Below are positions 1 through 8,174 of a stretch of DNA of 22,175 bases, piece by piece (position 1 is the first letter of the stretch; the number at the start of each line of letters is the position of its first letter). The translations under genes were made by a program, and so were the position numbers. The stretch is from Bacteroidales bacterium UBA1077 (GTDB taxonomy: Bacteria; Bacteroidota; Bacteroidia; Bacteroidales; UBA932), in assembly GCA_002314195.1 (NCBI GenBank), contig DCCQ01000116.1, forward strand, positions 1-22,175, read 5' to 3'. The notes under the pieces were generated by a model. The model was not told the DNA's origin, made no database searches, and saw only the letters and a list, made by a program, of their open reading frames with translations.

Positions 1-20
1 TTTAGGCTGTCAAAGTCAGG

Positions 21-46
21 AAAATCTTGGTAACGTGCAAAATTTT
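21..46. repeat. Short hairpin repeat, copy 1 (loop GGTAACGTGC)
   Basis: Eight-base arms (aaaatctt at 21-28 and aaaatttt at 39-46) flank a ten-base loop, ggtaacgtgc. One pair is a G-U wobble when read as minus-strand RNA. The loop and its flanks at 27-44 match 9474-9491 exactly, over 18 bases in the same orientation. It lies about 65 bases beyond the stop of the last gene of the SusC/SusD operon. The stem is all A/T apart from the wobble, and no clean U-tract follows, so I call it a repeat rather than a terminator. The rest of 1-110 shows no gene I can support. Confidence 0.55.
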
Positions 47-110
47 GAAATCTCTTTTTCGTCAGCGCCTGGCTAATCGCTGTTTGAGTCACACCGGCTT
101 CTCCGAGAAT

Positions 111-1286
111 CTATTTCCTTTTGTCGAAGTAGCGGTATTTTTTACTGATGGATGTCTTATAGATGTGGTAAGTCCATTCCGCATGCTTGCCGTTTTCGGC
201 TGCCACAAGAGGAGCCTCCTTGCTGACGGTGAAATAGACGGTGGGCGTGTCCCAGTCCTTGATGTGACCAAAATTGTCACGCATCAGCCCGGCGTTGTGG
301 TTCCTCGGGAAATCACTCAAAGACTTGTCGATTCTCCCTATCATGGTCCATTTGCCTATCCCGTCGAGCAGATTGTCCAGATCAATCGTGTCAATCTCCA
401 GCACAGAGGCTATATAGCCCGGGTAACTGCTGGAGAAAGGATGCACAGGCCTGCTGATTACCACCTTGTTCTCTTCTTGATTGATGGCGAAGTCACAGTT
501 GGCCATTGTGTCCTCCGTCTTGCCGTCAAGCATGAATAGCCCGGTCTTGTTCATGTCGGTACCTGTAACAGGGGTGAACTTGGACATGTCCGACATATCC
601 AATACCGAAAACGCCACTCTTGTGCCGGCCGCGTCTCCTACCGTGTAGGTTAGCAGCACTTTGCCTTTTTTGTCAAGCGACACGGCGGAAGGCTGGCCTA
701 CTCCCCAAGACCTGGCACTCCCGCCAAGTGACTGATCCCCGTCCTGACTCCATGTCTTGGTTACAATCTGAGTCGGATACTTCACCCAAGACGTTGCGTT
801 GAGGTCATTGCTGAATGCGACTCCGATTTCGTTGTAGTAATATTCAAGAGGATTGCTCAGAAAAAACATGGCGTATTTATAGTTCACGCCGTCATAACGG
901 AACTCTCCCTGAATCACACTCGGGTCGCATGTGTGCCTGCTGTCCCAACTCAAGCTGGGCTGGAGGACACTCTCTGCCTGAGTTCTTGTCCCGTCCGCAT
1001 TCTCCACAATGTGGTAGATGTTGTCAACCATGATGTTCTGGTTTGGATTCCCGCAGAAATAAATGTGTTTTGAACCATCATCCTGCATCAGGACGGAAGG
1101 ACAGTAGGAGTATCTGTTCTGGTTCACAAATCCAAAGACATACTCTGGTTTGGAGAATGAATATACCAGTACGGAATCCTTGTCCTTCTTGGAATCATCC
1201 GCCCCGTTGTCGCTTTTCGTGCAATTGCACAGCGACAACAGAGCGGCGCAGATGGACATCAGAGTGAATATGTACACCTTTCTCAT
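111..1286 (-). CDS. Beta-propeller glycoside-hydrolase-like lipoprotein
   Basis: This 391-residue protein begins with a lipoprotein-type signal peptide: MRK, then a hydrophobic stretch, then two candidate lipid-acceptor cysteines at residues 20 and 22. The lipobox is not canonical. The sequence after them is rich in Asp, Lys and Ser, as in surface-exported Bacteroidota lipoproteins. Spaced motifs YCPSV, CDPSV and GQPSAV, each followed by a hydrophobic strand (for example YKYAMFFLS), resemble blade starts of five-bladed propeller enzymes such as GH43 or GH117 relatives. I cannot assign a family or catalytic residues. Its ATG overlaps the stop of the nucleoside hydrolase gene in the sequence ATGA, so the two are probably translationally coupled. 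It is the last gene of the operon in view. Its likely role is extracellular or periplasmic processing of the substrate imported by the neighbouring SusC/SusD pair, which is an inference. Confidence 0.72.
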   Translation of the reverse strand: MRKVYIFTLMSICAALLSLCNCTKSDNGADDSKKDKDSVLVYSFSKPEYVFGFVNQNRYSYCPSVLMQDDGSKHIYFCGNPNQNIMVDNIYHIVENADGTRTQAESVLQPSLSWDSRHTCDPSVIQGEFRYDGVNYKYAMFFLSNPLEYYYNEIGVAFSNDLNATSWVKYPTQIVTKTWSQDGDQSLGGSARSWGVGQPSAVSLDKKGKVLLTYTVGDAAGTRVAFSVLDMSDMSKFTPVTGTDMNKTGLFMLDGKTEDTMANCDFAINQEENKVVISRPVHPFSSSYPGYIASVLEIDTIDLDNLLDGIGKWTMIGRIDKSLSDFPRNHNAGLMRDNFGHIKDWDTPTVYFTVSKEAPLVAAENGKHAEWTYHIYKTSISKKYRYFDKRK

Positions 1287-2320
1287 TTCCTGTGGTCTGG
1301 CATTGAGGTGATCATCTCGATGAAATGCGCTTTGACGGAGTCAGCCTGATTCTGATCGACGGACAGGTATTTCCTTGTCCCGTTCTCACCTGGAGTGAAA
1401 ATGGTTGAGCCTTCTTCTGTCACAGTGATATTGCCGGCAGAGGAGACTGTGAACCAATCACCTCCTTCGACGGCATACAGTATCGCTGTAGGATCCCATG
1501 TAGGACGGTCGTAAGGCATGGCCTGGTAAGCCTTGTAGGCTTCTACGACCGGGTGATGTCCAGCCCAGGCGAAATCATTTTCTATGCTGGATCCCGGGTA
1601 CTGGATTTTGATACCAACCTCGAATGGGGAAGTGACGACAGGTGTCGGCCATTCCTCGAAGATTATTTTGGCGGCCGGGATGTCCTTGACGACATTATAT
1701 TCATGCAGATTCGGATCCTCGATGTCTCCCGCCATGGTGACCAGTAGTTTCACTTTTTTTGCGACTAGATCCTTGCCGCTTAATTCGGAATATTCATCCG
1801 CTTGAGTCTCAAGTAGCCTGATGAGGTTTGTGGAGAATCCAACCGATGCGATGACTACTGATTCATCCTCGGCTTCTGCAAGAATCTTTCTATAGAGGAT
1901 GTGCGCGTCCGGGAGGGTGTCATATTCCTTGAGAGTGCGTGCGAATGTCGGGGTACCTGTGGAGTCTTTCATGTCTACCACTGCTTTGGCGTAATTAGTG
2001 GCGTCATTCTCGCAGTCGGCGCCACCTCGGATCACGCCGATAGGAATGTCAGGATAGCCGTACCATGTGTTGAGAATGTCGACATATTCAGCGGGAGCGG
2101 TTCCTTCCTTGTTGATGTTCACCGCCAGCAGGTTGATTTTCCCTGCGTCGAGGTATTTGTAGAGCAAATCCATCGCTAGAGCGTCATCGATGTCATTCCC
2201 GATGTCCGTCTCCATGATGATGTTCACGACTTCACTGTCCTTGGCAGCTTCCTTCGGGTTGCTGCCGCAGCCTGCCAATGTCAAAGCGGCGAATATGATA
2301 ATAGGTGCAACTCTTTTCAT
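1283..2320 (-). CDS. Nucleoside hydrolase family lipoprotein
   Basis: I start this 345-residue protein at the ATG at 2320, where MKR is followed by a hydrophobic segment and the lipobox LAGC (Cys18). An in-frame extension to 2380 lacks signal-peptide logic and covers a hairpin. The N-terminal metal-binding motif of the inosine-uridine nucleoside hydrolase fold is visible as ETDIGNDIDDALA (residues 37-49). It has Glu in place of the usual first Asp and is two residues longer than the classic DTDxGxDD form. A second signature, RPTWDPTA (about residues 270-277), matches the region that in protozoan enzymes carries the active-site His and a metal-binding Asp; here Trp replaces the His. Family members cleave the N-glycosidic bond of ribonucleosides to give base plus ribose. 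The lipid anchor would place this one on the periplasmic side or cell surface. Its stop overlaps the next start (ATGA). Exact substrate is not determinable from sequence. Confidence 0.85.
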   Translation of the reverse strand: MKRVAPIIIFAALTLAGCGSNPKEAAKDSEVVNIIMETDIGNDIDDALAMDLLYKYLDAGKINLLAVNINKEGTAPAEYVDILNTWYGYPDIPIGVIRGGADCENDATNYAKAVVDMKDSTGTPTFARTLKEYDTLPDAHILYRKILAEAEDESVVIASVGFSTNLIRLLETQADEYSELSGKDLVAKKVKLLVTMAGDIEDPNLHEYNVVKDIPAAKIIFEEWPTPVVTSPFEVGIKIQYPGSSIENDFAWAGHHPVVEAYKAYQAMPYDRPTWDPTAILYAVEGGDWFTVSSAGNITVTEEGSTIFTPGENGTRKYLSVDQNQADSVKAHFIEMITSMPDHRK

Positions 2321-2341
2321 GATGGGTCTAAAATTGAAAAT

Positions 2342-2381
2342 TGTGGCTGAATATAAACAAAAAGTCGGATATCCAGCCACA
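2342..2381 (-). other. Intercistronic stem-loop before the nucleoside hydrolase gene
   Basis: Perfect 8-bp arms, tgtggctg (2342-2349) and cagccaca (2374-2381), enclose a 24-base loop in the 66-bp gap between the BACON-type lipoprotein gene and the nucleoside hydrolase start. On the minus strand the stem is followed by AT-rich sequence with short T-runs (attttcaatttt), but not by a clean U-tract. It may modulate read-through or mRNA processing between the transporter part and the enzyme part of the operon. Confidence 0.4.
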
Positions 2382-2386
2382 TTCTG

Positions 2387-3412
2387 TTAGTCTTCGATGC
2401 TGATTTTCTTGACGCAGCGAACCATTGTGGCTCTGTTCTTCTGACCGTCACCCCAGCCCCAGGCATCGACGTAGCCTGTGTTTCCGAGCCACATTCCACC
2501 CATTGTGTCGTTCAGGGAAGTGGATGTTCTCAGTGTGACAAGCCAGTCTCTGTCCAGTGCTCCGCCTTCCGTGAGCCATCCGCTTCTTGGGAGGAACACG
2601 CCTCCGAGAGATTTGATGTTGTCCTTGGTCACGGAGCCAAGAGCCGCTTTGTCCACGCCGGCGATAAGTCCGGATCTGCTGAAACCGTTCTTAGCGTCCG
2701 GCTCTACCCAGTTGACATCGGCTGGCGTGCTTCCTATCAGGTCCACAACCTCCTGTCCGGTAGGCACTCTCCACCCTTCCGGGCAAGGATCGTTGGCCTC
2801 GGTCCATGCGGATGTCACCCAGCCGCTTTCAGCCGGTGAGTATGATGAATATGCGGAAGCGAATTCCGGTACAGCGGATTTGAACCCATAACCTGTCTTC
2901 CTATTGAACTGGTAAAGCATTCCGACCTCGTCAATCTCATCGACGAATGTTCCCGGAGCCCCTACGTTCTTAGTCGACCAGATCAGACCGTTGATCATCA
3001 CCTCGCCATCGCCGAGGGACAGCGTGGCCTGCACCACCTTGTGACGAAGTGTCTTGGCTCCGTTAGTGAACTCCAGAATCACGCTTCTGTTCTTCACGAA
3101 AGAAGTGGATTGGGTGATTGTGACTGTCACGGAGTCCGCACCGGAGCCGGAATTCTTGTCCAGTGTGCACCAACCATCCGCGGAACTGTTTGAGTCCACG
3201 AGCTTTACTGACCAGTCATCGGAACCGGTCACCGCCACCTTGTAGGTGTCTCCATTTGCCGGGACGGCCTTTGCTATGGGATAGACAGCGAAGAGTCTCG
3301 CATCATTCTCGATGACAAAATCCTTGTCCTCGATGTAATTCGCATAGTCCTCACATGAGGCGAGAGTCGTCAGCGCCAGAAGTGTAGGCGTAAGATATTT
3401 CATTATTTTCAT
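2387..3412 (-). CDS. BACON-domain and FISUMP-like surface lipoprotein
   Basis: This 341-residue lipoprotein has the lipobox LASC (Cys20) followed by acidic residues (EDYANYIED), a composition typical of surface-exported Bacteroidota lipoproteins. Residues about 30-130 form an all-beta segment resembling BACON (DWSVKL, GWCTLD, SVTVTI, then NRSVILEFTNG and KVVQ), an Ig-like domain common in gut Bacteroidota carbohydrate-locus proteins. From about residue 145 onwards there is a Fibrobacter succinogenes major-paralog-like (FISUMP) domain: GLIWSTKNVGAP, MLYQFNRKTGYGF, DPCPEGWRVPTGQE, and a C-terminal Trp/Gly-rich part ending RCVKK. It follows susD with only 6 bp between them, so it occupies the position where SusE/SusF-like surface glycan-binding proteins usually lie. 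No catalytic signature is visible. Ligand binding at the cell surface is the likeliest role. An alternative start is the Met at residue 4. Confidence 0.78.
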   Translation of the reverse strand: MKIMKYLTPTLLALTTLASCEDYANYIEDKDFVIENDARLFAVYPIAKAVPANGDTYKVAVTGSDDWSVKLVDSNSSADGWCTLDKNSGSGADSVTVTITQSTSFVKNRSVILEFTNGAKTLRHKVVQATLSLGDGEVMINGLIWSTKNVGAPGTFVDEIDEVGMLYQFNRKTGYGFKSAVPEFASAYSSYSPAESGWVTSAWTEANDPCPEGWRVPTGQEVVDLIGSTPADVNWVEPDAKNGFSRSGLIAGVDKAALGSVTKDNIKSLGGVFLPRSGWLTEGGALDRDWLVTLRTSTSLNDTMGGMWLGNTGYVDAWGWGDGQKNRATMVRCVKKISIED

Positions 3413-3418
3413 AATCTG

Positions 3419-5008
3419 CTAATAATTAGGGTTCTGGTTGAGATTCGGGTTGTTGTCTACATCCTTTTGAGGAAGTGGCAGCCTTTCGTGTTTGCCGATC
3501 TCGAAGTTGTTGAAATCAGCGTCACGTTTCTGGATTTCTTTCAATGAGGTTTCATCGAATTCCCATCTTTTCAGGTCTATCCATCTCACGCATTCGAAAG
3601 CAAGTTCCAGAGAGCGTTCGATTTTCAGATGCTCCTTGAAAGCCGTGTAGTCGGATGTTATCTTAGCTCCGTCGTAATAGGAACTTTTGTCGATGTCGGA
3701 AAGCCCGACACGGTTGCGCACGTCGTTCATGCATTTGATGGCCATGGCGTTAGGACCATGATTGATCTCGTTCAGACATTCCGCGTAGAGAAGCATCATG
3801 TCGGCGAGCCTTATGGAACGGAAGTTATTGTCGTTCCAATAGTAAAGAGGATAGACATCTGTGGAATATTTCTTTATGAAGACCCTCGCATTATCAGCGT
3901 CAGAGTATTTGTATTCTTTCCATGTCTTATTGTAGATCAACTGGTTAGGATGCTCCGGGAAATCGGATTCCGCCTCGTTGTACCAGCATGTGTAGAACAG
4001 GCGCGGATCATTTGTTCCGGAGACAGTCTTCTCTCTCTTGAAGTAGTCTACGATCCATCTGCGAGCCTCTATATTGTTCCAGCCTTCGCCTTTTGGAGAC
4101 TGGTTAACCTCGATCTGGGTTCCGAGCTGTGCGTTGGCGTCCAGATAGTTGTCAGTCTGGTCAAATCCCACGCGGTTGCAGAGAGAAAACTGGATCTCAT
4201 ATAGTGACTCTACGTTGTTCTCTGTCTTGTAGTTGAAATTGTCCTCCCACTTCGGCTCCAGGCTGTAGATGCTCTTGCCTTCGCCTTCTATTATCCATTT
4301 TAGACACTCTGCGGCCTTCTCCCAATTGTGATGCTGTGCATAGACCTTGGCCAGAAGCCCGTAGGCGGCGCCCTTTGTCGGACGCGCCTTGTCAACAGGA
4401 CGGGTGAGAGGAAGATATTCAATGGCTTGCGTCAAATCATTCTCAAGTTGAGTGAATATCTCGTCAGGTGTTGAGTTGGCTGGCTTGTCGGAGGCGGACG
4501 ATGTCTTGAGGAGCAAAGGAATATTGTCCCAGAGAGCCACCATGTAGTAATAGTAGAACGAACGCAGCCACAACGCCTGTCCCTTGATGTCCAGACGGTC
4601 TTTCTCGTCAGTGAATTTGATGGATTCATCATCCACATGGTCCAACACCTGGTTTGCCCTGTTGATGGCCGTCCAGTGTTCCCTCCAGATTTTCACCTGA
4701 CCTTCAGCGAAGTTGTAGTCAGTGTATTTGAACTTTGTCCATTCGTTGAGTTCTGTCCATCCGGCGTAGCTTACACCGTCATCCGCCATTCCGTTGAGTT
4801 GGGTGTATATGTTTCTGGTCCATGTCCCCTGTCTGTAGAACATTCCATAGACTGCGTTGACTCCGGCCACAAGGTCATCTTCGGTTTTCCAGAACACACC
4901 TGTGCTGAGGGAGTTCTCATTCTGAATGTCCAGATAATCCTCACCGCAGGAGCCCAGGCTCATCATGGCGGCGGTTGCGGCGGCTAAATATATAAAGAAT
5001 CTTTTCAT
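3419..5008 (-). CDS. SusD/RagB-family outer-membrane lipoprotein
   Basis: This 529-residue protein is the substrate-capturing lid partner of the adjacent TonB-dependent transporter. It starts with MKRFF, a hydrophobic stretch and a lipoprotein cysteine at residue 21 (SLGSC), followed by GEDYLDIQ, the acidic and aromatic opening typical of SusD proteins. Other family hallmarks are FWKTEDDLVAGVNAVYG near the N terminus, the tetratricopeptide-like region with GQALWLRSFYYYYMV and AKVYAQHHNWEKAAECL, ADMMLLYAECLNE, and the C-terminal RSLELAFECVRWIDLKRW followed by a proline-rich tail ending NPNLNQNPNY. Length is normal for the family (about 500-600). The gene lies 12 bp after susC and 6 bp before the BACON-type lipoprotein gene. 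It should form a SusC2D2-type complex on the cell surface. The ligand cannot be read from the sequence. Confidence 0.95.
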   Translation of the reverse strand: MKRFFIYLAAATAAMMSLGSCGEDYLDIQNENSLSTGVFWKTEDDLVAGVNAVYGMFYRQGTWTRNIYTQLNGMADDGVSYAGWTELNEWTKFKYTDYNFAEGQVKIWREHWTAINRANQVLDHVDDESIKFTDEKDRLDIKGQALWLRSFYYYYMVALWDNIPLLLKTSSASDKPANSTPDEIFTQLENDLTQAIEYLPLTRPVDKARPTKGAAYGLLAKVYAQHHNWEKAAECLKWIIEGEGKSIYSLEPKWEDNFNYKTENNVESLYEIQFSLCNRVGFDQTDNYLDANAQLGTQIEVNQSPKGEGWNNIEARRWIVDYFKREKTVSGTNDPRLFYTCWYNEAESDFPEHPNQLIYNKTWKEYKYSDADNARVFIKKYSTDVYPLYYWNDNNFRSIRLADMMLLYAECLNEINHGPNAMAIKCMNDVRNRVGLSDIDKSSYYDGAKITSDYTAFKEHLKIERSLELAFECVRWIDLKRWEFDETSLKEIQKRDADFNNFEIGKHERLPLPQKDVDNNPNLNQNPNY

Positions 5009-5020
5009 GTCTTTCGTTGA

Positions 5021-8000
5021 TTAAAATGTGAGTGAAACAGAGAACTGTACAGACTTAGGATTCGGGAACGAGCATCCGTCGTAGCCTATGGTGTAAATTC
5101 CTCCGTCAGCGAACTCTGGATCCAGCCCGGTGTATTTGGTGAAGGTGACAAGATTCTTCCCGATCAGGGAAAGACGTAGTTGTTCCAGACCGATGTGCCG
5201 GATGAGTTTCTTAGGAAGGGAATAGCCCAGAGAAATGTCACTGATTCTGTAGAACGAGCCGTCCTCCAGCCATCTGTCTTGATCTCCGCGTGAGTTGCGG
5301 GTGTCACCGTAAAGGACTCTTGGATTCTTAGTTGATGGATCTTCCTGTGTCCATGGACGATAGCCTTTGAAATTGTTCTGATTGGTTGAGAAGTCCGCAG
5401 CAGTGGCTTTGGCTCCGTTATAGACTGTCTGGCCGAAACGTCCGTAGGATGAAAGGTTGAGATCCCAGTTCTTGTAGCCAAGGCTGATGTTCAGACCCAT
5501 GTAGAGTTTTGCCCAGGGGTTTCCGACTAGTTGCCGGTCCTCTGAAGAGATCTGACCGTCATCGTTGTAGTCATCGTACTTGATGTCCCCAGGCTGCGCG
5601 TTCGGCTGGATGATCTTTCCCTCAGAGTTACAGTAGGATTCGATTTCCTCCTGTGATTGGAAGATTCCCAGTTTCTTGTACATATACCACTGTCCCAAAG
5701 GATGGCCTATTTCTGACTTGGATGTCGTGGTGTAGTACACTGTCTGGCCGTAGCCGAGATTGAGAACCTTGTTCTTGACTGTGGAGAAGTTGGCGCTGAC
5801 TGAATATGTGAAGTCCTGTCCGATCTGATCATTCCATCCGAGTTCGACCTCGAATCCAGTGTTCCTGAGGGACCCGGCGTTGACGGTAGGCGAGCCGCCT
5901 TCGTTTCCGGTTGTCCAAAGTATTGGAAGCGAGAGTAGAAGGTCTGAGCTCTTGGCGTTGAAATATTCGGCGGACATCGTGAACCGGTTCCTGAACGCAG
6001 TCATGTCGAAGCCGACATTGGCCGTGGTCTTCTTTTCCCAGATCAGGTCGTTGTTGGTCAGTCTTGACTGAGTTTTTCCGATGACTTTGATGTTGCCGTC
6101 CATGATTGCTCTTGGGGCTGTGTTTATGGTCGATTGGTAGTCCCATGCGCCGATGTTCGTGTTGCCCAGGGTTCCGTAGTTGGCTCTGATCTTCAGGTCG
6201 TTGATCCAGTCCACATCAAAGAAGGATTCGTTGCTGATTCTCCATCCTAAAGATGCTGACGCAAAATCTGCCCATCTGTGGCCTGCCGGAAGGCGGGATG
6301 TGCCGTCACGACGAGCCGTGAGCTGGACGAGATATCTATCCCCATAGTTGTAGTTGATGCGCCCGAAATAGGAGATCAGGGCATATTCAATGTAACTCCC
6401 CGTGCAGGTCTGAGTCCCTGTCGCGGCATCGATTGATGTGATATACTTGTCTCCGATCACGAGCGGATCGAGTTTGGTCTCGCTGCGGTACTCTTCATGG
6501 AATTTGTCGTATGAGAAGCCTGCGACCGCGTTGAACACGTTTTTACCTATGGTATAGTCGAAATTGTACGTATTCTCGATTAGAAGTTTGTCATGCTGTG
6601 CGGTTGAGTAGCCGATGTAGGCGGCGTCATCCCCCTGTCCCATGGTCCAGTTTCCTTTCTTGCGAAGATTGTCGGTGCTTCCGAAATAATTCTTGTAGGA
6701 CACGCTGAGTTTGGCGCTCAGGTGGTCTTTCCATATGTGTGCGAGACCGTAGATGTCCCCGTAGAGGTACTGCTGTTTGTTTTTGCTGTGCTGTATCTCC
6801 TCTCTTGCGACAGGGTTGAGTGCGTAGGTGTTGGCTCTGTCCGGGTCACCATAACCGTAGCCCCCGGGATGGCTTTCGTCATAGACAGGGACGGTCGGTG
6901 GCATTGAGATGAAGTTCGACCACGGATTGCCGGAAAGGTTGTCTGTCGTTGACTTGGTGAAGAAGAAGTTCTCTCCATATTCAAATATACCTTTCTTTCC
7001 GGACGTGTTGATGCGGAACCCGGTCTGCTCGTAGCCGGTCTTATAGAGCGCTCCGTCATCCTTTTTGTAATTGACTGATGTGTAGTAACTGAGTTTTTCG
7101 GTGCCTCCGGACATTGACACGTTGTAGTTCTGCAGCAGTCCGGTGCTGAGCATCTCGTCTTGCCAGTCGGTGTTCGCGTCGTAGTGATTCTGTGTTTTCG
7201 TGACACCGCTTACTCCAGACATCATGGCCTCTTCGTATGCTCTGTCATCGTAGATCTTGTAGGTCTCGGCATCCATCAGGTCGTAGCGTGGAAGCCAGTA
7301 AAGTTGTGTGTTGGCATCTACCTTTACCTTTAGATCACCATTCTTGCCTTTCTTTGTCGTGATGATGACCACTCCGCTGGCGGCCCTTGAGCCGTAGATC
7401 GCCGCCGATGATGCATCTTTCAGAATCTGAACTGATTCGATGTCTTCGACATTCAGACCGACCTCGCTGCCTCCGTACGATCCGTCGATTATAAACAAAG
7501 GTGAGTTGCCTGTGAATGAGCCGATGCCTCTGATCTGGATGGAAGCGTTGGATCCAGGGGCTCCGCTGGAGGAGATCTTGACACCGGAGGTGAGACCTCT
7601 CAGTGATTCGATGACGTTACCGGTCTTCCTGTCTGCCAATGAGGATTCACGGATTGTCGAGACTGAACCAAGTATGTCCTTTTTCTTGACAGTGCCGTAG
7701 CCTATGACCACGGACTCTTGAAGAATGTCCGGAGCGAGGCTGACATTGATGACATCGGACGCTCCAACGTTGACTATTTTGTTCTGAAATCCGACAAAAC
7801 TGAATTCCAAGGTCTCGCCTTCATTGGCTTCGATAGTGTAGTTGCCATCCACATCCGTGGAAGTCCCTGCAAGTTTTCCATTCAGGTTGGTAGTCACGGC
7901 CACCCCGGCGAGGATCTCGCCAGTGTTGTCTGTCACTTGTCCATGGATTCTTCTTTGTTGTGCGAAAACGTTTGCGTTACTGCACAAAAATAAGAAGAAC

Positions 8001-8086
8001 ATGAACAATGGCACAATAATTGTACTCCCCCCCCCCGTGCCATTTTTTCTAAGGCTTAAGGATTGTCTGTTGTTGTCCATACTCAT
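5021..8086 (-). CDS. SusC/RagA-family TonB-dependent outer-membrane transporter
   Basis: This 1021-residue transporter imports its substrate across the outer membrane using TonB energy. After an unusual 22-residue leader comes a signal peptide core (IIVPLFMFFLFLC) with probable cleavage after VFA near residue 42. Then follow a carboxypeptidase-D regulatory-like domain (about 47-120, GQVTDNTGEILAGVAV to VSLAPD), a TonB-box-like segment ESVVIGYGTVKKKDILGSVS, and a plug domain with SIQIRGIGSF, PLFIIDG and VQILKDASSAAIYGSRAASGVVIITTKKG. The remainder is the beta-barrel, ending in aromatic Phe (SVQFSVSLTF). Length fits the family. It heads the minus-strand operon with susD 12 bp downstream. A G10 tract at 8027-8036 encodes Gly residues just before the signal core and could switch expression on or off. 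Met3 (8080) is an alternative start. A LacI-type operator lies about 90 bp upstream. Confidence 0.95.
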   Translation of the reverse strand: MSMDNNRQSLSLRKNGTGGGSTIIVPLFMFFLFLCSNANVFAQQRRIHGQVTDNTGEILAGVAVTTNLNGKLAGTSTDVDGNYTIEANEGETLEFSFVGFQNKIVNVGASDVINVSLAPDILQESVVIGYGTVKKKDILGSVSTIRESSLADRKTGNVIESLRGLTSGVKISSSGAPGSNASIQIRGIGSFTGNSPLFIIDGSYGGSEVGLNVEDIESVQILKDASSAAIYGSRAASGVVIITTKKGKNGDLKVKVDANTQLYWLPRYDLMDAETYKIYDDRAYEEAMMSGVSGVTKTQNHYDANTDWQDEMLSTGLLQNYNVSMSGGTEKLSYYTSVNYKKDDGALYKTGYEQTGFRINTSGKKGIFEYGENFFFTKSTTDNLSGNPWSNFISMPPTVPVYDESHPGGYGYGDPDRANTYALNPVAREEIQHSKNKQQYLYGDIYGLAHIWKDHLSAKLSVSYKNYFGSTDNLRKKGNWTMGQGDDAAYIGYSTAQHDKLLIENTYNFDYTIGKNVFNAVAGFSYDKFHEEYRSETKLDPLVIGDKYITSIDAATGTQTCTGSYIEYALISYFGRINYNYGDRYLVQLTARRDGTSRLPAGHRWADFASASLGWRISNESFFDVDWINDLKIRANYGTLGNTNIGAWDYQSTINTAPRAIMDGNIKVIGKTQSRLTNNDLIWEKKTTANVGFDMTAFRNRFTMSAEYFNAKSSDLLLSLPILWTTGNEGGSPTVNAGSLRNTGFEVELGWNDQIGQDFTYSVSANFSTVKNKVLNLGYGQTVYYTTTSKSEIGHPLGQWYMYKKLGIFQSQEEIESYCNSEGKIIQPNAQPGDIKYDDYNDDGQISSEDRQLVGNPWAKLYMGLNISLGYKNWDLNLSSYGRFGQTVYNGAKATAADFSTNQNNFKGYRPWTQEDPSTKNPRVLYGDTRNSRGDQDRWLEDGSFYRISDISLGYSLPKKLIRHIGLEQLRLSLIGKNLVTFTKYTGLDPEFADGGIYTIGYDGCSFPNPKSVQFSVSLTF
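8027..8036 (-). repeat. G10 homopolymer in the susC leader (possible phase-variation tract)
   Basis: Ten consecutive C on the plus strand, so ten G in the susC reading direction, encode the end of a Thr codon and three Gly codons (residues 17-20). At this length the frame from the ATG at 8086 is continuous. A second ATG at 8043-8041, five bases before the tract, is in another frame and would enter the transporter frame if the tract had 8 or 11 G. Confidence 0.75.
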
Positions 8087-8174
8087 TTCTTTTTATTGGT
8101 TAACATTATTTCTTTTTGAATCCCGGCTTTGAAGTCCGTATTAACATGTGGATGTGTCATTTATATACCATTAA

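Noticed and set aside
1..110. The minus-strand frame stays open for about 37 codons after the stop of the propeller gene, reading as a plausible peptide
   Set aside because: An open stretch of this length is not rare by chance, it has no start codon of its own, and it is interrupted from the gene by a TAG. It mostly covers the hairpin repeat.
27..539. Plus-strand open frame overlapping the propeller lipoprotein gene
   Set aside because: It lies antisense to a protein with a clear signal peptide and operon context, starts with a non-ATG codon inside the repeat, and has no recognisable domain.
2321..2380. N-terminal extension of the nucleoside hydrolase
   Set aside because: The extension would place a lipoprotein signal peptide internally and overlaps an intercistronic hairpin. 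The ATG at 2320 gives a canonical lipoprotein start.
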